From the NCBI RefSeq assembly GCF_014201615.1, contig NZ_JACHEU010000001.1:1631631-1695630 (forward strand): a stretch of DNA of 64,000 nucleotides, in the 5' to 3' direction. The translations under genes and the position numbers were made by a program. The notes below the pieces were generated by a model. It searched no databases. It saw only the letters and a program-made list of their open reading frames with translations, and was not told the origin of the DNA. The stretch is from Aquamicrobium lusatiense. GTDB taxonomy: Bacteria; Pseudomonadota; Alphaproteobacteria; Rhizobiales; Rhizobiaceae. Positions 27,374 through 37,003 of this stretch are shown piece by piece. How positions within the stretch are numbered: the first letter of the stretch is position 1; each line of letters opens with the position of its first letter.

Positions 27374-28369
27374 ATGACGTCGATCGCACATGTCGGGCAC
27401 GGCTACTGGGGCCGCAACCTTGCGCGCAATTTCCACGAACTTGGCCATCTCGCGGTTGTCGTGGACCCGGATCCGAAGGCAGCTGAAGCGGCGGCAGCGA
27501 GCTACGGGGTTCGTGCCGCCACTTTTGAGGAGGTCCTGTCGGACGCCGGTGTAGACGGTGTCTCCATCGCCTCCCCGGCGGGGTTGCACTACCGGCAGGC
27601 GAAGGCCGCGCTTGAAGCAGGCAAGCATGTCTATGTGGAAAAGCCGCTGGCGCTCGATGTCGCTGAGGCGGCGGAGCTTTGCGCGCTGGCGGAGGCGCGA
27701 GGGCTGACGCTGATGGTAGGTCATCTGCTGCAATACCATCCGGTCTATCTGAAGTTGCGTGCGATGGTGGAGGCCGGTGAACTGGGGCGTCTGCTCCATG
27801 TCTATTCCAACCGCCTGTCGCTCGGAAAATTCCGGACCGAGGAAAATGTGCTGTGGTCGTTCGCTCCCCACGACATTTCGATGATTCTCGGGCTCGTCGG
27901 TGAAGAGCCGGTCACGGTTTCGGCGCAGGGCAATGTCGCCTTCACGCCGGGGGTCGCCGATCTGGTGTCGGTGCAGATGCGCTTTCCCGGTGGCGCGGCG
28001 GCGCACGTCCTTGCCTCGTGGATGCATCCGTTCAAGGAGCAGCGTCTGGTCGTGATCGGCGACAAGGGGATGGCGGTTTTCGAAGACAGCCAGCCCGACT
28101 GGGATGACAAGCTCATCATTTATCGTCACATCGTCGATGTGGCGGGACCTGTTCCCGCTCCCGCCAAGGCAGACGGGGAGCGCGTCGCGGTTGAGAAGCA
28201 AGAGCCCCTTAAGCAGGAGTGCAGGCATTTCATCCAGTCCATAAAGGCCGGCACGGCTCCACGGACTGACGGGCGCGAGGGGCTTGCCGTGCTTCGTGTG
28301 CTTGACCGGGCGGAGAAATCTCTGGCCACTAATCTGATTGAATCTGCCCCGTTGGGAGAAAATGCATGA
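27374..28369 (+). CDS. Gfo/Idh/MocA oxidoreductase, WbpB/WlbA-like
   Basis: A 331-residue NAD-dependent sugar dehydrogenase. The N-terminal Rossmann motif is [13 protein letters not shown], followed by [20 protein letters not shown] and the family signature VEKPLALD. The catalytic region around [13 protein letters not shown] and [10 protein letters not shown] is intact. WbpB/WlbA oxidises C-3 of UDP-GlcNAcA to the 3-keto form, with the aminotransferase WbpE acting next; the neighbouring WbpD-like acetyltransferase gene overlaps by 4 nt (ATGA), which strongly supports this role. A GAAGG ribosome site precedes the ATG. Length is normal. Confidence 0.88.
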   Translation: MTSIAHVGHGYWGRNLARNFHELGHLAVVVDPDPKAAEAAAASYGVRAATFEEVLSDAGVDGVSIASPAGLHYRQAKAALEAGKHVYVEKPLALDVAEAAELCALAEARGLTLMVGHLLQYHPVYLKLRAMVEAGELGRLLHVYSNRLSLGKFRTEENVLWSFAPHDISMILGLVGEEPVTVSAQGNVAFTPGVADLVSVQMRFPGGAAAHVLASWMHPFKEQRLVVIGDKGMAVFEDSQPDWDDKLIIYRHIVDVAGPVPAPAKADGERVAVEKQEPLKQECRHFIQSIKAGTAPRTDGREGLAVLRVLDRAEKSLATNLIESAPLGENA

Positions 28370-28935
28370 GTTCAGCGCAGCCCTTCGTCCACGAAAGTGC
28401 TTATGTCGATGACGGTGTCGAAATTGGCGAAGGCACCAAGGTCTGGCATTTCAGCCATATCCTGCCGCGAACCCGGATCGGCAGGAATGTCTCGGTCGGT
28501 CAGAACGTGGTGGCAGGACCGGATGTTACGGTTGGCGACAACTGCAAGATCCAGAACAACGTCTCGCTCTACAAGGGCGTGGAACTTGAAAATGGCGTGT
28601 TCTGCGGCCCATCCTGCGTGTTCACCAACGTGCTCAACCCGCGCGCGGAAATCGAGCGCAAGGACGAGTTCCGGCCGACGCATGTTCGCCGGGGCGCGAC
28701 CATCGGGGCCAATGCAACGATCGTGTGCGGTCACGAGCTCGGCGAATACTGCATGATCGGTGCCGGCGCGGTAGTGACGAAGGACGTTCCTGCCTATGCG
28801 CTGATGGTGGGCGTGCCGGCGCGCCGTATCGGCTGGGTGTCCCGGGCCGGAGAGATCCTTGATGAGACCCTCACCTGCCCGCGCACCGGCGAGCGGTACG
28901 CGGAGGAGGGCGGCATTCTGAGGCCCATCGGCTGA
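28366..28935 (+). CDS. Left-handed beta-helix N-acetyltransferase, WbpD/WlbB-like
   Basis: A 189-residue hexapeptide-repeat acyltransferase beginning with the segment [20 protein letters not shown], then [20 protein letters not shown]. It has irregular hexapeptide turns followed by the KNRAxIERKDEF-like loop (here [11 protein letters not shown]) and [20 protein letters not shown] at the end, all typical of WbpD/WlbB. The family acetylates the 3-amino group of UDP-GlcNAc3NA to give the diacetamido sugar nucleotide. The start overlaps the WbpB-like stop as ATGA, so the two are coupled. It ends the first rightward run of polysaccharide genes. Confidence 0.9.
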   Translation: MSSAQPFVHESAYVDDGVEIGEGTKVWHFSHILPRTRIGRNVSVGQNVVAGPDVTVGDNCKIQNNVSLYKGVELENGVFCGPSCVFTNVLNPRAEIERKDEFRPTHVRRGATIGANATIVCGHELGEYCMIGAGAVVTKDVPAYALMVGVPARRIGWVSRAGEILDETLTCPRTGERYAEEGGILRPIG

Positions 28936-28992
28936 TCTGGAGTATCGTTGCCTCTGGATGGATCAGCCGGCGCTGCATAGGCGGGCTGAAAC

Positions 28993-29030
28993 AAAAAGCC
29001 ATTCGGCGTTCCCGTGAACGCATGAATGGC
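28993..29030 (-). terminator. Rho-independent terminator of the DUF2793 gene
   Basis: On the minus strand the stem GCCATTC / GAATGGC encloses an inner GCGTTC / GAACGC hairpin, and TTTTTGTTT follows. It lies 15 bp past the stop of the leftward DUF2793 gene. Confidence 0.75.
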
Positions 29031-29044
29031 GCTGCCCTGTGCTG

Positions 29045-30400
29045 TCACGGCATCCATCTGTTGATGCCGGAGATGACGCCGGCGTCGGGATCGACACGTG
29101 TGATGCCGGCCATGAGCGCGGGGCACGCGATGAGATAACGGTCGCCGGAGACCTGCGCACTGACGTTCAGTGGCGTTGGATTGTAGCCATCGTAGCTGCG
29201 CGGGTCCTGCCTGTCCTCACATGCCATAGAGACCCATCCGTCGGCGGGGTCGATGACGACGTGGTTACTGATCCTGACGCCGTCCCGCACGAGCGTCTGG
29301 CCGGCGCTGCGACGCCAGAACAGGATCGGCCGATCCAGCGCACGCAGGTAGCAGTGAAACGTCATCGCGGGAGCGCGCGGACCGAATGTGAGGAACAGGC
29401 TGAAATGATAGGGAACCCCGCCCACCGTCACAGGGGAGGCCGTTCCCGGACCATGCGTCACGGTGGCGATCCGGAACTCGATGCCGTAGCGGCGATTGCT
29501 TGCGGCGCGGATCTTGTCGATAAGGTCTTTGGCATGTCCGGTCAGCGCCCCTGCGGAGCCGCCATAGTCGTTGTTGTTGGTGATGAACTTGCCTGAATCC
29601 GCCGCGGTTGCGCCGTTCGTCAGCGACAAGTATGGCGGGAACACGAAGCTGCCAACACCGACCTCCTTCGATGCGTTGCCGGCGAAGCGACCGCTGTCGG
29701 GCAGGAGGCTTACGGCAAAATCGGTGAGCATGTTGGTGCGCGGAAGATCGACCCTGCCGCTCGCACGGTCGATGCGCAGGGCCTCCGTCCAGGCAGCGCC
29801 GTCCGCACTGACCTTGAACGACAGGTCATCGCTGCCGGCGAGACCGATCTCGGCACGACCAGACCAGTTCGATTGCATCAGCAGCGAGAGGGCGTGCTGC
29901 GGCCCCTGTTTGTTCATGATGTAACGGAGGTCGCCGCTGCCGCCTTCGTCTGTGGCGCGCGCTGCCCAAAGCGCGTTGTTGACCTTTGCGGCGAAGGGGT
30001 TGGTTGCGTCTGCCGCGGTGCCGACACCCAGAAGCGCGAGATTCTGGAGGGCGCCGAGCGTTGATGCCGCGCTGTCCCATGCGGTGCCGGTCCAGCAGAG
30101 CAACGCTCTTTCATCGGCCACGAAGCACAACCAGCCGGATTGCGGCAGAAAAAACGCCCATCCGTCATCCTGCCATGCCGTAATGCAGCCTTCGCGACCT
30201 TCCCACGGGCCGACCGCTCCCGGAGCGACGATGTAACGATCACCATCCTGCGGGCTCGACGGCGGTGTGATGAGATCCCGGTCGATGACGCAGAGTTGGA
30301 CGATTGCATCCAGCATTCGCAACGCCTCATTGTGCGTCACATGCTTCTGCGCCTGCGAGGGCATGATATAGGGGAGGGTAAGGTTGGCCGTGTTTTCCAT
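29045..30400 (-). CDS. DUF2793 domain protein (phage-like), within the polysaccharide locus
   Basis: A 451-residue protein. The N-terminal 90 residues, starting MENTANLTLPYIMPSQAQKH and including VTHNEALRMLDAIVQL and SPQDGDRYIV, are the DUF2793 domain found in prophage and gene-transfer-agent tail regions and in scattered Rhizobiales loci. The rest, about residues 130-451, is beta-rich and includes a segment resembling tail-fibre or sugar-binding modules, but no catalytic motif is evident. No signal peptide was seen. It runs against the surrounding polysaccharide genes, has its own terminator, and no other phage gene is near. A surface-binding or polysaccharide-interacting role is a guess from context. 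The ATG at 30400 is chosen over an upstream extension to 30502. Confidence 0.8.
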   Translation of the reverse strand: MENTANLTLPYIMPSQAQKHVTHNEALRMLDAIVQLCVIDRDLITPPSSPQDGDRYIVAPGAVGPWEGREGCITAWQDDGWAFFLPQSGWLCFVADERALLCWTGTAWDSAASTLGALQNLALLGVGTAADATNPFAAKVNNALWAARATDEGGSGDLRYIMNKQGPQHALSLLMQSNWSGRAEIGLAGSDDLSFKVSADGAAWTEALRIDRASGRVDLPRTNMLTDFAVSLLPDSGRFAGNASKEVGVGSFVFPPYLSLTNGATAADSGKFITNNNDYGGSAGALTGHAKDLIDKIRAASNRRYGIEFRIATVTHGPGTASPVTVGGVPYHFSLFLTFGPRAPAMTFHCYLRALDRPILFWRRSAGQTLVRDGVRISNHVVIDPADGWVSMACEDRQDPRSYDGYNPTPLNVSAQVSGDRYLIACPALMAGITRVDPDAGVISGINRWMP

Positions 30401-30561
30401 GGTTTGCGCCTTGCGTGATGAATGCCTGGCGCGAGTGTAAGCGGTTGGTGCAGGGTGTGGATGAATACAGTCACGCCGCCGTAGCGGCATCACTCTGTTC
30501 ATGGCCTTCGGATGACAACTCTCTTAACCCGGAAACGGGTTAGGTACGCGGAGCACTGCTG

Positions 30562-31926
30562 TCATTTGATGGGCAGGTCTGCCGGCGCCGATGAGGTCAG
30601 CCCATTGCGACCGATGGCGAAGTAGTCGAGTCCATGACGCTTGAGTTGATGCGGATCGTAGAGATTACGACCGTCGAAGATTACAGGCGATTTCAGTTTC
30701 GCTGCGATCTCGTCGAAATCGGGTGCGGAGAAGGACTTCCATTCAGTCGCTACAATCAAGGCATCAGCGTTGTCGAGAGCGTCCTCCTGCTGTTCGACAA
30801 GTATCAGATCTTCCCTGTCGCCATAGATGCGCCTGCATTCGTCCATTGCCTTGGGGTCATAGGCCCGGATGCGGGCTCCCTTTTCCCAGAGAGACTCCAT
30901 AATTGCGCGGGAGGGCGCCTCGCGCATGTCGTCTGTGTTCGGCTTGAATGACAGACCCCACAAGGCAAAGGTGCGACCTTCAACATTACCGTCGAAATAC
31001 CGAAGGATCTTGTCGAGAAGCACCCTTTTTTGAGTCGCGTTTCGGGCCTCGACGGCCTTCAGCAGGTGCATGTCATATTTCTGCTGATCGCCGGTACGGA
31101 TGAGGGCCTGCACATCTTTTGGGAAACAGGAACCGCCGTATCCTATACCTGCATAAATAAAATGGTAGCCGATACGGGGATCACTGCCGATCCCTTTGCG
31201 GACCATCTCAATGTCGGCGCCGAGAATATCGGCAAGGTTTGCGATTTCGTTGATAAAGGAGATCTTGGTCGCCAGCAGCGTATTGGCGGCATATTTTGTC
31301 ATTTCCGCAGAACGGACGTCCATCACGATCATCTTCTCGTGATTGCGATTTTGCGGCATGTACAATTCCCGCATGATTGCCTCGGTCTCGCTGCTCGCGG
31401 TCCCCAGGATAATCCGATCGGGCTTGAGACAGTCTGAAACGGCAGAACCTTCTTTGAGGAACTCGGGATTTGATGCGACATCGAACGGGATATGCGAGCG
31501 TTCCCGTTTTGAAAGCCTCGCTTCAATGGTTCTTTTGACCTGGTCGCAGGTACCTACCGGTACGGTGGATTTGACGACGACAATTCGTTTTTCCGACATC
31601 AGCGAACCGATGGTGTCGGCGACAGCGAGCACATACTTCAAATCTGCGGCGCCGTCCTCATCGGGCGGCGTGCCTACAGCGATGAACTGAACAAGGCCGT
31701 GGCTCACGCCGACTTCCGGATCCGTCGTGAAGCGAAGTCGTCCATTCTTGCGATTGGTGAGAACGATCTCCTCAAGGCCCGGCTCAAAGATGGGAATTAT
31801 GCCTTGCTCAAGTTTGGCGATCTTCTCTGCGTCCTTGTCGACACATACCACTTCATGCCCGCTTGCCGCCATCACGGCAGCCTGAACCAGACCGACGTAT
31901 CCCGTCCCGAACACAGTTGCTTTCAA
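30562..31926 (-). CDS. ugd: UDP-glucose 6-dehydrogenase
   Basis: A 454-residue dehydrogenase that makes UDP-glucuronic acid from UDP-glucose with two NAD. It shows [20 protein letters not shown] at the start, [32 protein letters not shown], the catalytic cysteine in [12 protein letters not shown] and [16 protein letters not shown]. Motifs separate it clearly from the WbpA-like gene at 19914 (GGHCIPID). It is transcribed leftward and is divergent from the glycosyltransferase at 32150, so it forms its own unit. UDP-GlcA could feed this polymer, a capsule or other exopolysaccharides. Confidence 0.95.
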   Translation of the reverse strand: MKATVFGTGYVGLVQAAVMAASGHEVVCVDKDAEKIAKLEQGIIPIFEPGLEEIVLTNRKNGRLRFTTDPEVGVSHGLVQFIAVGTPPDEDGAADLKYVLAVADTIGSLMSEKRIVVVKSTVPVGTCDQVKRTIEARLSKRERSHIPFDVASNPEFLKEGSAVSDCLKPDRIILGTASSETEAIMRELYMPQNRNHEKMIVMDVRSAEMTKYAANTLLATKISFINEIANLADILGADIEMVRKGIGSDPRIGYHFIYAGIGYGGSCFPKDVQALIRTGDQQKYDMHLLKAVEARNATQKRVLLDKILRYFDGNVEGRTFALWGLSFKPNTDDMREAPSRAIMESLWEKGARIRAYDPKAMDECRRIYGDREDLILVEQQEDALDNADALIVATEWKSFSAPDFDEIAAKLKSPVIFDGRNLYDPHQLKRHGLDYFAIGRNGLTSSAPADLPIK

Positions 31927-32149
31927 GTTTTCTCTCCAGAGTAGGAAAAATGGCTATGATACAGCCGGTCTGTTGAAGGAGGCATCTTCGGTCGCCGATT
32001 TCCGCCTAACATGCACCCTAGGCTCTTTCGTGCTTTTTTTTTTGACGGGCCTGCTATATCTAACTCCCGCTGGATGTATCCACTGGCATTGCGCTATCTG
32101 CCTTTTGCGTTGCCGATGCGGCGACCGCAACCCCCCGCCCTGGAATCGT

Positions 32150-33409
32150 ATGAGAATAACCTACATTCACCAGTACTTCATTACTCCGGAGATGGCTGGG
32201 GGGACCCGCTCATACGAGATGGCACGGCGCATGGTTGCAGCCGGCCATCAGGTCAACATGATCGCCTCGCGGACCGATGGAAAGCTGTCGGGTAACAAAT
32301 GGGTGCGTGAAAAAATTGACGGGATCGATGTTCACTGGCTGCCGGTTCCTTACAACAACAGCATGAGCTATATGCGCCGGATTCTGGCATTTATTTCTTT
32401 CGCGAGGCGGGCGGGAGGATATGCAGCCGGACTGGATGCTGACGTTGTTTTTGCCACGAGTACGCCACTCACGGTGGCCATACCGGCAGTAAAGGCCAGT
32501 CGACGGCGGAAGGTGCCGCTGGTTTTCGAAGTTCGGGATCTCTGGCCCGAACTCCCTATCGCCATGGGCGCTCTCAATTTTCCATTCGCGAAGCCGGTGG
32601 CACGTTATCTGGAGAAATGGGCCTACTTCAATTCCGCGCAGGTTGTCGGCCTCTCGCCGGGCATGTGCGAAGGTGTTGCGCGAACGGGCTATCCGGCCGA
32701 TCAGATTCACTGCATCCCCAACAGCTGCGATACAGCGACATTCGACGTTTCCGCAGAGCATGGAAAGTCGTTCCGAAACAAGCGGCCCTGGCTAGGTGAG
32801 CGACCTCTGGTTATTTATGCCGGTACCTTCGGAAAGATAAACGGAGTTGCCTATCTGGCCGAACTTGCCGCCGCCATGCGGCCGCTCGATCCGGAAATTC
32901 GCTTTCTTGCCGTCGGTGGGGGAGCAGAGGTCGATCTGGTACGTGCTCGGGCCCGGGAACTCGGCGTGTTGGGTGAGAATTTCTTTATCGAGGAATCCCT
33001 GCCGAAAGCCGAGGTGCCGGCGCTGTTCAATGCAGCAACGGTATCTACATCCTTGTTTATCCCGCTGGAAGCAATGTGGCACAACAGTGCCAACAAGTTT
33101 TTCGACGCTCTCGCTGCGAGCCGTCCGCTGGCTATAAATTACGGTGGCTGGCAGGCGGATGTGCTGCGGGAGACAGGCGCAGGCGTCGTGCTTGATCACG
33201 GTGACCCAGTGGCGGCCGCGTCGAAATTGCGCGATTTTCTCCACGATGAAGCAGCCATGAAGCGCGCGCGTGATGCGTCCGGAAGCTTAGCGCGGGACCG
33301 CTTCTCGCGCGACAAGCTTGCCTCTGATCTCATCCATGTCCTGGAGCGAGCGGCAAGCGAACGTCCGGCGCCATCGATGCGCTCGCATCTCGCCGGCAAG
33401 GGAGCGTGA
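32150..33409 (+). CDS. Glycosyltransferase family 4, WbuB-like
   Basis: A 419-residue GT4 enzyme beginning MRITYIHQYFITPEMAGGTR, the N-terminal pattern of WbuB-type aminosugar transferases. It continues with FEVRDLWPELPIAMGAL and a C-terminal FFDALAASRPLAINYGGWQA nucleotide-binding segment. An in-frame extension back to 31973 has no family match and is dropped. It lies 7 nt before the PglC-like phosphoglycosyltransferase, so it probably adds the second sugar to the lipid-linked first sugar. The 223-bp gap to ugd should contain divergent promoters. Confidence 0.88.
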   Translation: MRITYIHQYFITPEMAGGTRSYEMARRMVAAGHQVNMIASRTDGKLSGNKWVREKIDGIDVHWLPVPYNNSMSYMRRILAFISFARRAGGYAAGLDADVVFATSTPLTVAIPAVKASRRRKVPLVFEVRDLWPELPIAMGALNFPFAKPVARYLEKWAYFNSAQVVGLSPGMCEGVARTGYPADQIHCIPNSCDTATFDVSAEHGKSFRNKRPWLGERPLVIYAGTFGKINGVAYLAELAAAMRPLDPEIRFLAVGGGAEVDLVRARARELGVLGENFFIEESLPKAEVPALFNAATVSTSLFIPLEAMWHNSANKFFDALAASRPLAINYGGWQADVLRETGAGVVLDHGDPVAAASKLRDFLHDEAAMKRARDASGSLARDRFSRDKLASDLIHVLERAASERPAPSMRSHLAGKGA

Positions 33410-33416
33410 GAGTGGC

Positions 33417-34016
33417 ATGAAGCGTCTCTTCGACGTTGTTGTTGCTTTATGTGCGCTTGCTCTTCTGTCGCCGTTGCTTGTCGTCCTTTCTCTCCTGATC
33501 CGCCGCAGGCTTGGCAGTCCGATCCTGTTCCGGCAGGTCAGGCCCGGCAAGGACGGCAAGCCGTTCGAGATGCTCAAGTTCCGCAGCATGACAGATGCGC
33601 GGGACACGGATGGTGCGCTGCTGCCGGACGCTGACCGGCTTACGCCTTTCGGTCAGTTCCTGCGCTCGACCAGTCTTGACGAGCTTCCGGAGCTCTGGAA
33701 CGTGCTGAAGGGCGATATGAGCCTCGTCGGTCCGCGCCCGCTGCTCATGGAATATCTGCCACTCTATTCGCCCGAGCAGGCGCGCCGGCATGAAGTTCGG
33801 CCGGGCGTCACGGGCTGGGCGCAGGTCAATGGTCGCAACGCCCTGTCGTGGGAAGAGAAATTTGCTCTCGACATATGGTATGTGGACAACCGTTCGCTCC
33901 GGCTCGATCTGAAAATCATTGTGGCTACGATTGGCAAGGTCCTGAAACGCTCCGGAATATCCGCTGATGGCGAGGCAACCATGCCGCGCTTCGACGGAAG
34001 AGGAGGGCGTTCATGA
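33417..34016 (+). CDS. Initiating phosphoglycosyltransferase, PglC-like
   Basis: A 199-residue monotopic membrane protein, the short class of bacterial sugar transferases. The N-terminal reentrant membrane helix MKRLFDVVVALCALALLSPL is followed by KPFEMLKFRSMTDARD and the catalytic Asp-Glu pair in STSLDELPELWNVLKGD (about residues 84-100), then SLVGPRPLL and RPGVTGWAQVNGRN. PglC moves phospho-diacetyl-bacillosamine from its UDP donor to undecaprenyl phosphate, starting the repeat unit. The small size, without the extra N-terminal domain of WcaJ/WbaP, and the PglD and PglE-like genes next to it favour this substrate. It overlaps the next gene by 4 nt. Confidence 0.9.
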   Translation: MKRLFDVVVALCALALLSPLLVVLSLLIRRRLGSPILFRQVRPGKDGKPFEMLKFRSMTDARDTDGALLPDADRLTPFGQFLRSTSLDELPELWNVLKGDMSLVGPRPLLMEYLPLYSPEQARRHEVRPGVTGWAQVNGRNALSWEEKFALDIWYVDNRSLRLDLKIIVATIGKVLKRSGISADGEATMPRFDGRGGRS

Positions 34017-34648
34017 CGAAGCGGCTCCTCGTGCTGGGATGCGGCGGGCACGGCCGCGTCGTAGCCGATGCCGCTCTTGATTGCGGCTATGATGCTGTCG
34101 CCTTTCTGGACGATGCGCATGCAACGGTGAAACCCGGCAGCCCCTTCGAGGTGTTGGGGCCGATTGCAAAGATGCAGGATCTGGCGGGTGACTGGCCGGC
34201 GGCGATAGCGGCCATAGGCGACAACGAACGCAGGCTGGAGCTTTTTATGCGCCTGCGCGCCCATGGGTTCCGGCTTCCCTGCATCGTTCACCCGTCTGCC
34301 GTGGTCAGTCGCGCTGCTGGTTTGGGGGAGGGCGTGTTCGTTGCCGCTGGCGCTATCGTCAATACGGGTGCACGCATCGGAGATGCGGCCATCCTGAATA
34401 CCGGCTCACGCATAGATCATGACTGCCATATCGGGACGGCCAGCCACATCGCTCCCGGCGCGACGCTTTCCGGGAATGTGAAGACCGGCGAGAAGGTCTG
34501 GCTTGGAACGGGCTGCTCGGTCCGGCAGGGCGTGACGATTGGCTCCGGCGCAGTCGTTGGGGTAGGTGCCGCCGTCGTTGGTGACCTCGCCCCTCACCGA
34601 ACCTATGTGGGCGTGCCGGCACGACCGTTCAAAGAAAAAATATTGTAG
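34013..34648 (+). CDS. Sugar O/N-acetyltransferase, PglD/NeuD-like
   Basis: A 211-residue hexapeptide acyltransferase with a small N-terminal Rossmann-like domain (LLVLGCGGHGRVVADAAL) and a C-terminal left-handed beta-helix. The catalytic histidine region is SRIDHDCHIGTASHIAPGA, matching PglD. By family it acetylates the 4-amino group of the UDP-4-amino-6-deoxy sugar to give UDP-diacetyl-bacillosamine. It overlaps the phosphoglycosyltransferase gene by ATGA and precedes the aminotransferase by 9 nt, the same set of three as in pgl loci. Confidence 0.9.
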   Translation: MTKRLLVLGCGGHGRVVADAALDCGYDAVAFLDDAHATVKPGSPFEVLGPIAKMQDLAGDWPAAIAAIGDNERRLELFMRLRAHGFRLPCIVHPSAVVSRAAGLGEGVFVAAGAIVNTGARIGDAAILNTGSRIDHDCHIGTASHIAPGATLSGNVKTGEKVWLGTGCSVRQGVTIGSGAVVGVGAAVVGDLAPHRTYVGVPARPFKEKIL

Positions 34649-34657
34649 GAGCCTGCC

Positions 34658-35866
34658 TTGCTCAACACACCTTTCTCCCCATGGCCCTCCTTCACTGACG
34701 AAGAGGTCGAGGCGGTTTCGCGGGTCATGCGTTCAAACCGGGTCAATTACTGGACGGGTGATGAGTGCCGGATGTTCGAGCGCGAGTTCGCCGCGTGGGT
34801 CGGTACGGATCATGCGGTCGCGCTCGGCAACGGTACGCTGGCGCTCGATGTGGCGCTCCATGGTCTTGGCATCGGACCGGGCGACGAGGTGGTGGTCACG
34901 CCGCGCACCTTCCTTGCCTCGGTGTCCTCCGTGGTCAATGCGGGAGCTACGCCCGTCTTTGCTGATGTCGACCGCGACAGCGGCAACATCACAGCTGAAA
35001 CGATCGCGGCCGTTCTGACAGAGCGGACAATGGCCGTCATCCCCGTGCATCTCGCCGGGTGGCCGTGCGACATGGATCCGATCATGGAGCTCGCCGGGCG
35101 CCATGGCTTCAAGGTGATCGAAGATTGCGCGCAGGCTCATGGCGCGCGCTACAAGGGCCGTTCGGTCGGCGCGATCGGCCATGTCGGCGCGTGGTCGTTC
35201 TGTCAGGACAAGATCATCACCACGGGCGGCGAGGGCGGCATGGTGACGACAAACGATCGCGAGCTCTGGTCACGCATGTGGTCGTTCAAGGATCACGGCA
35301 AGAGCTGGGAGGCGGTTTACGAGCGCGAGCACCCGGCGGGCTTCCGATGGCTGCACGAGAGCTTCGGCACAAACTGGCGCATGCTGGAGATGCAGGCCGC
35401 AGTCGGTCGCATACAACTGGCGCGCATGGCTGACTGGACGGCCGCGCGTACGGCCAACGCGGAAAAGATTCTTGAGGCACTGGCGCCTTTCGCGGGCGAG
35501 GGCTGCCCGGTGCGCGCACCTGTGCCCGGCAAGGATGCTAACAACCACAACAATGAGACACGCCACGCATTCTACAAGCTTTACGCTTATGTCAGGCCGG
35601 AGAATCTGTCGGCGGAATGGAGCCGTGACCGCATCATTGGCGAGATCGTCGCGCGGGGCGTGCCCTGCTATCAGGGCTCCTGTTCCGAGGTCTATCTTGA
35701 GAAGGCTTTCGACGGCACCGGATGGCGACCGGCCGATCGCCTGCCAGTGGCGCGCGAACTGGGAGAGACCAGCCTGATGTTTCTGGTCCATCCAACCCTG
35801 ACCGGGGAAGAGATATCCAGAACGGCCACGGTCGTGGGCGAGGTCCTGAACCTCGCCACACTCTAG
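34658..35866 (+). CDS. DegT/DnrJ/EryC1 sugar aminotransferase, PglE-like role
   Basis: A 402-residue PLP aminotransferase starting at a TTG preceded by AGGAG. The cofactor region is SFCQDKIITTGGEGG with the Schiff-base lysine near residue 186; VIEDCAQAHGARYKG carries the PLP-binding Asp. It differs from the WbpE-like pair (35870 and 49179) in having the longer C-terminus and the SFCQDK rather than SFYPAKPLG-type motif. Given the dehydratase, PglD and PglC homologues, it probably transaminates the UDP-4-keto sugar at C-4. The substrate is inferred only from context. Confidence 0.87.
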   Translation: MLNTPFSPWPSFTDEEVEAVSRVMRSNRVNYWTGDECRMFEREFAAWVGTDHAVALGNGTLALDVALHGLGIGPGDEVVVTPRTFLASVSSVVNAGATPVFADVDRDSGNITAETIAAVLTERTMAVIPVHLAGWPCDMDPIMELAGRHGFKVIEDCAQAHGARYKGRSVGAIGHVGAWSFCQDKIITTGGEGGMVTTNDRELWSRMWSFKDHGKSWEAVYEREHPAGFRWLHESFGTNWRMLEMQAAVGRIQLARMADWTAARTANAEKILEALAPFAGEGCPVRAPVPGKDANNHNNETRHAFYKLYAYVRPENLSAEWSRDRIIGEIVARGVPCYQGSCSEVYLEKAFDGTGWRPADRLPVARELGETSLMFLVHPTLTGEEISRTATVVGEVLNLATL

Positions 35867-35869
35867 ATA

Positions 35870-37003
35870 TCAGCCGATCACCGCTGAGATTATGCCGTCC
35901 TGCACCTGCGATGCGAGGTAGGGATGCATCGGCAGGCTGATAACCCGGCCTGCCAGATCGTCGCTGACGGACAGGCCCGCAGGATCGGCGGGAAAATCCT
36001 TGTAGGCGTTCTGACGGTGCAGCGGAACCGGATAGTAGACGACGGTGGGAACGCCCGCTGCACTTGCGCGCTTCTGGAACGCCTCGCGCTCCTCACCTGA
36101 AGCGAGCTTGAGCGTGTACTGCGCCCAGATGCTTTTCAGCCCTTCCGGAATGAAAGGTGTCTCGTAGTGGCCGGAGAGGCCTTTGCTGTAGCGTTGGGCA
36201 ACCTCCTGCCGGGCCTCGACCTCGTCGGCGTAGATCGCCAGCTTTTCGAGGAGGATCGCGGCCTGAAGCGTGTCGAGCCGGCTGTTGAGACCAATGCGCT
36301 CATTGTAATATTTGTGCGAGCCCTTGCCGTGCACCCGGTAGGAGTCGATCAGCTTTGCAAGTTCGTCATCGTTGGTGAACAGCGCGCCACCATCGCCGTA
36401 GCAGCCGAGCGGCTTGGCGGGAAAGAATGACGTGGTTGTGATGTCGCACAGCGAGCCTGTGATGCGCTCCTTGTAGACGCCGCCCCAGCCCTGCGCGCTG
36501 TCACCGATCACCTTCATGCCGTTTTCGCGGGCGATGGGGATGAGGACGTCGTAGTCGGCGGGAAGGCCGAACAGGTCGACCGGGATGACGCAGGCCGGAT
36601 TGAGGCCGAGCGTACGGGCATGGGCGATGGCGCGCTTCAGGCTCTCCGGATCCATGTTGAAGGTGTCGGGCAGGACATCCACGAAAACAGGGGTCGCCCC
36701 GACCAGAGGGACGACTTCCGCCGTCGCTGCGAAAGTGAAGCTCGGCACGAACACCGCGTCGCCGGCCTTCACGCCCAGCGCCATGAGCGCGAGCTGGAGC
36801 GCGTCGGTGCCGTTGGCGCAGGAAAGGCAGTGTTTGGCACCGCAAAAATCGGCCAGCTGCTTTTCCAGCTGTGCGACCTGAGGCCCCATGATGTACTTGC
36901 CATCGTCGAGAACGTTGAGGATGGATTTTTCGAGGGCCGCGCGAATGCGGGTCTGCTGGGCGGCCAGATCGATAAAGGGAAGCTGCATTTCAAGAGCTTT
37001 CAT
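35870..37003 (-). CDS. DegT sugar aminotransferase, WbpE-like (copy 1)
   Basis: A 377-residue PLP aminotransferase. It has PFIDLAAQQTRIRAALEKSI, GKYIMGPQVAQLEKQLADF, VFVPSFTFAATAEVVPLVGA, the Asp of VIGDSAQGWGGVYK and the Schiff-base Lys in SFFPAKPLGCYGDGGA, which together match WbpE/WlbC. WbpE transaminates C-3 of UDP-3-keto-GlcNAcA, between WbpB and WbpD. The gene converges on the PglE-like gene with a 3-bp gap. The start could be 37003 or the ATG at 36988; neither has a clear ribosome site. A close homologue lies at 49179. Confidence 0.9.
   Translation of the reverse strand: MKALEMQLPFIDLAAQQTRIRAALEKSILNVLDDGKYIMGPQVAQLEKQLADFCGAKHCLSCANGTDALQLALMALGVKAGDAVFVPSFTFAATAEVVPLVGATPVFVDVLPDTFNMDPESLKRAIAHARTLGLNPACVIPVDLFGLPADYDVLIPIARENGMKVIGDSAQGWGGVYKERITGSLCDITTTSFFPAKPLGCYGDGGALFTNDDELAKLIDSYRVHGKGSHKYYNERIGLNSRLDTLQAAILLEKLAIYADEVEARQEVAQRYSKGLSGHYETPFIPEGLKSIWAQYTLKLASGEEREAFQKRASAAGVPTVVYYPVPLHRQNAYKDFPADPAGLSVSDDLAGRVISLPMHPYLASQVQDGIISAVIG

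Noticed and set aside
30524-30541. Hairpin AACCCG/CGGGTT after ugd as a terminator
   Set aside because: The stem is short (6 bp) and no T run follows on either strand.
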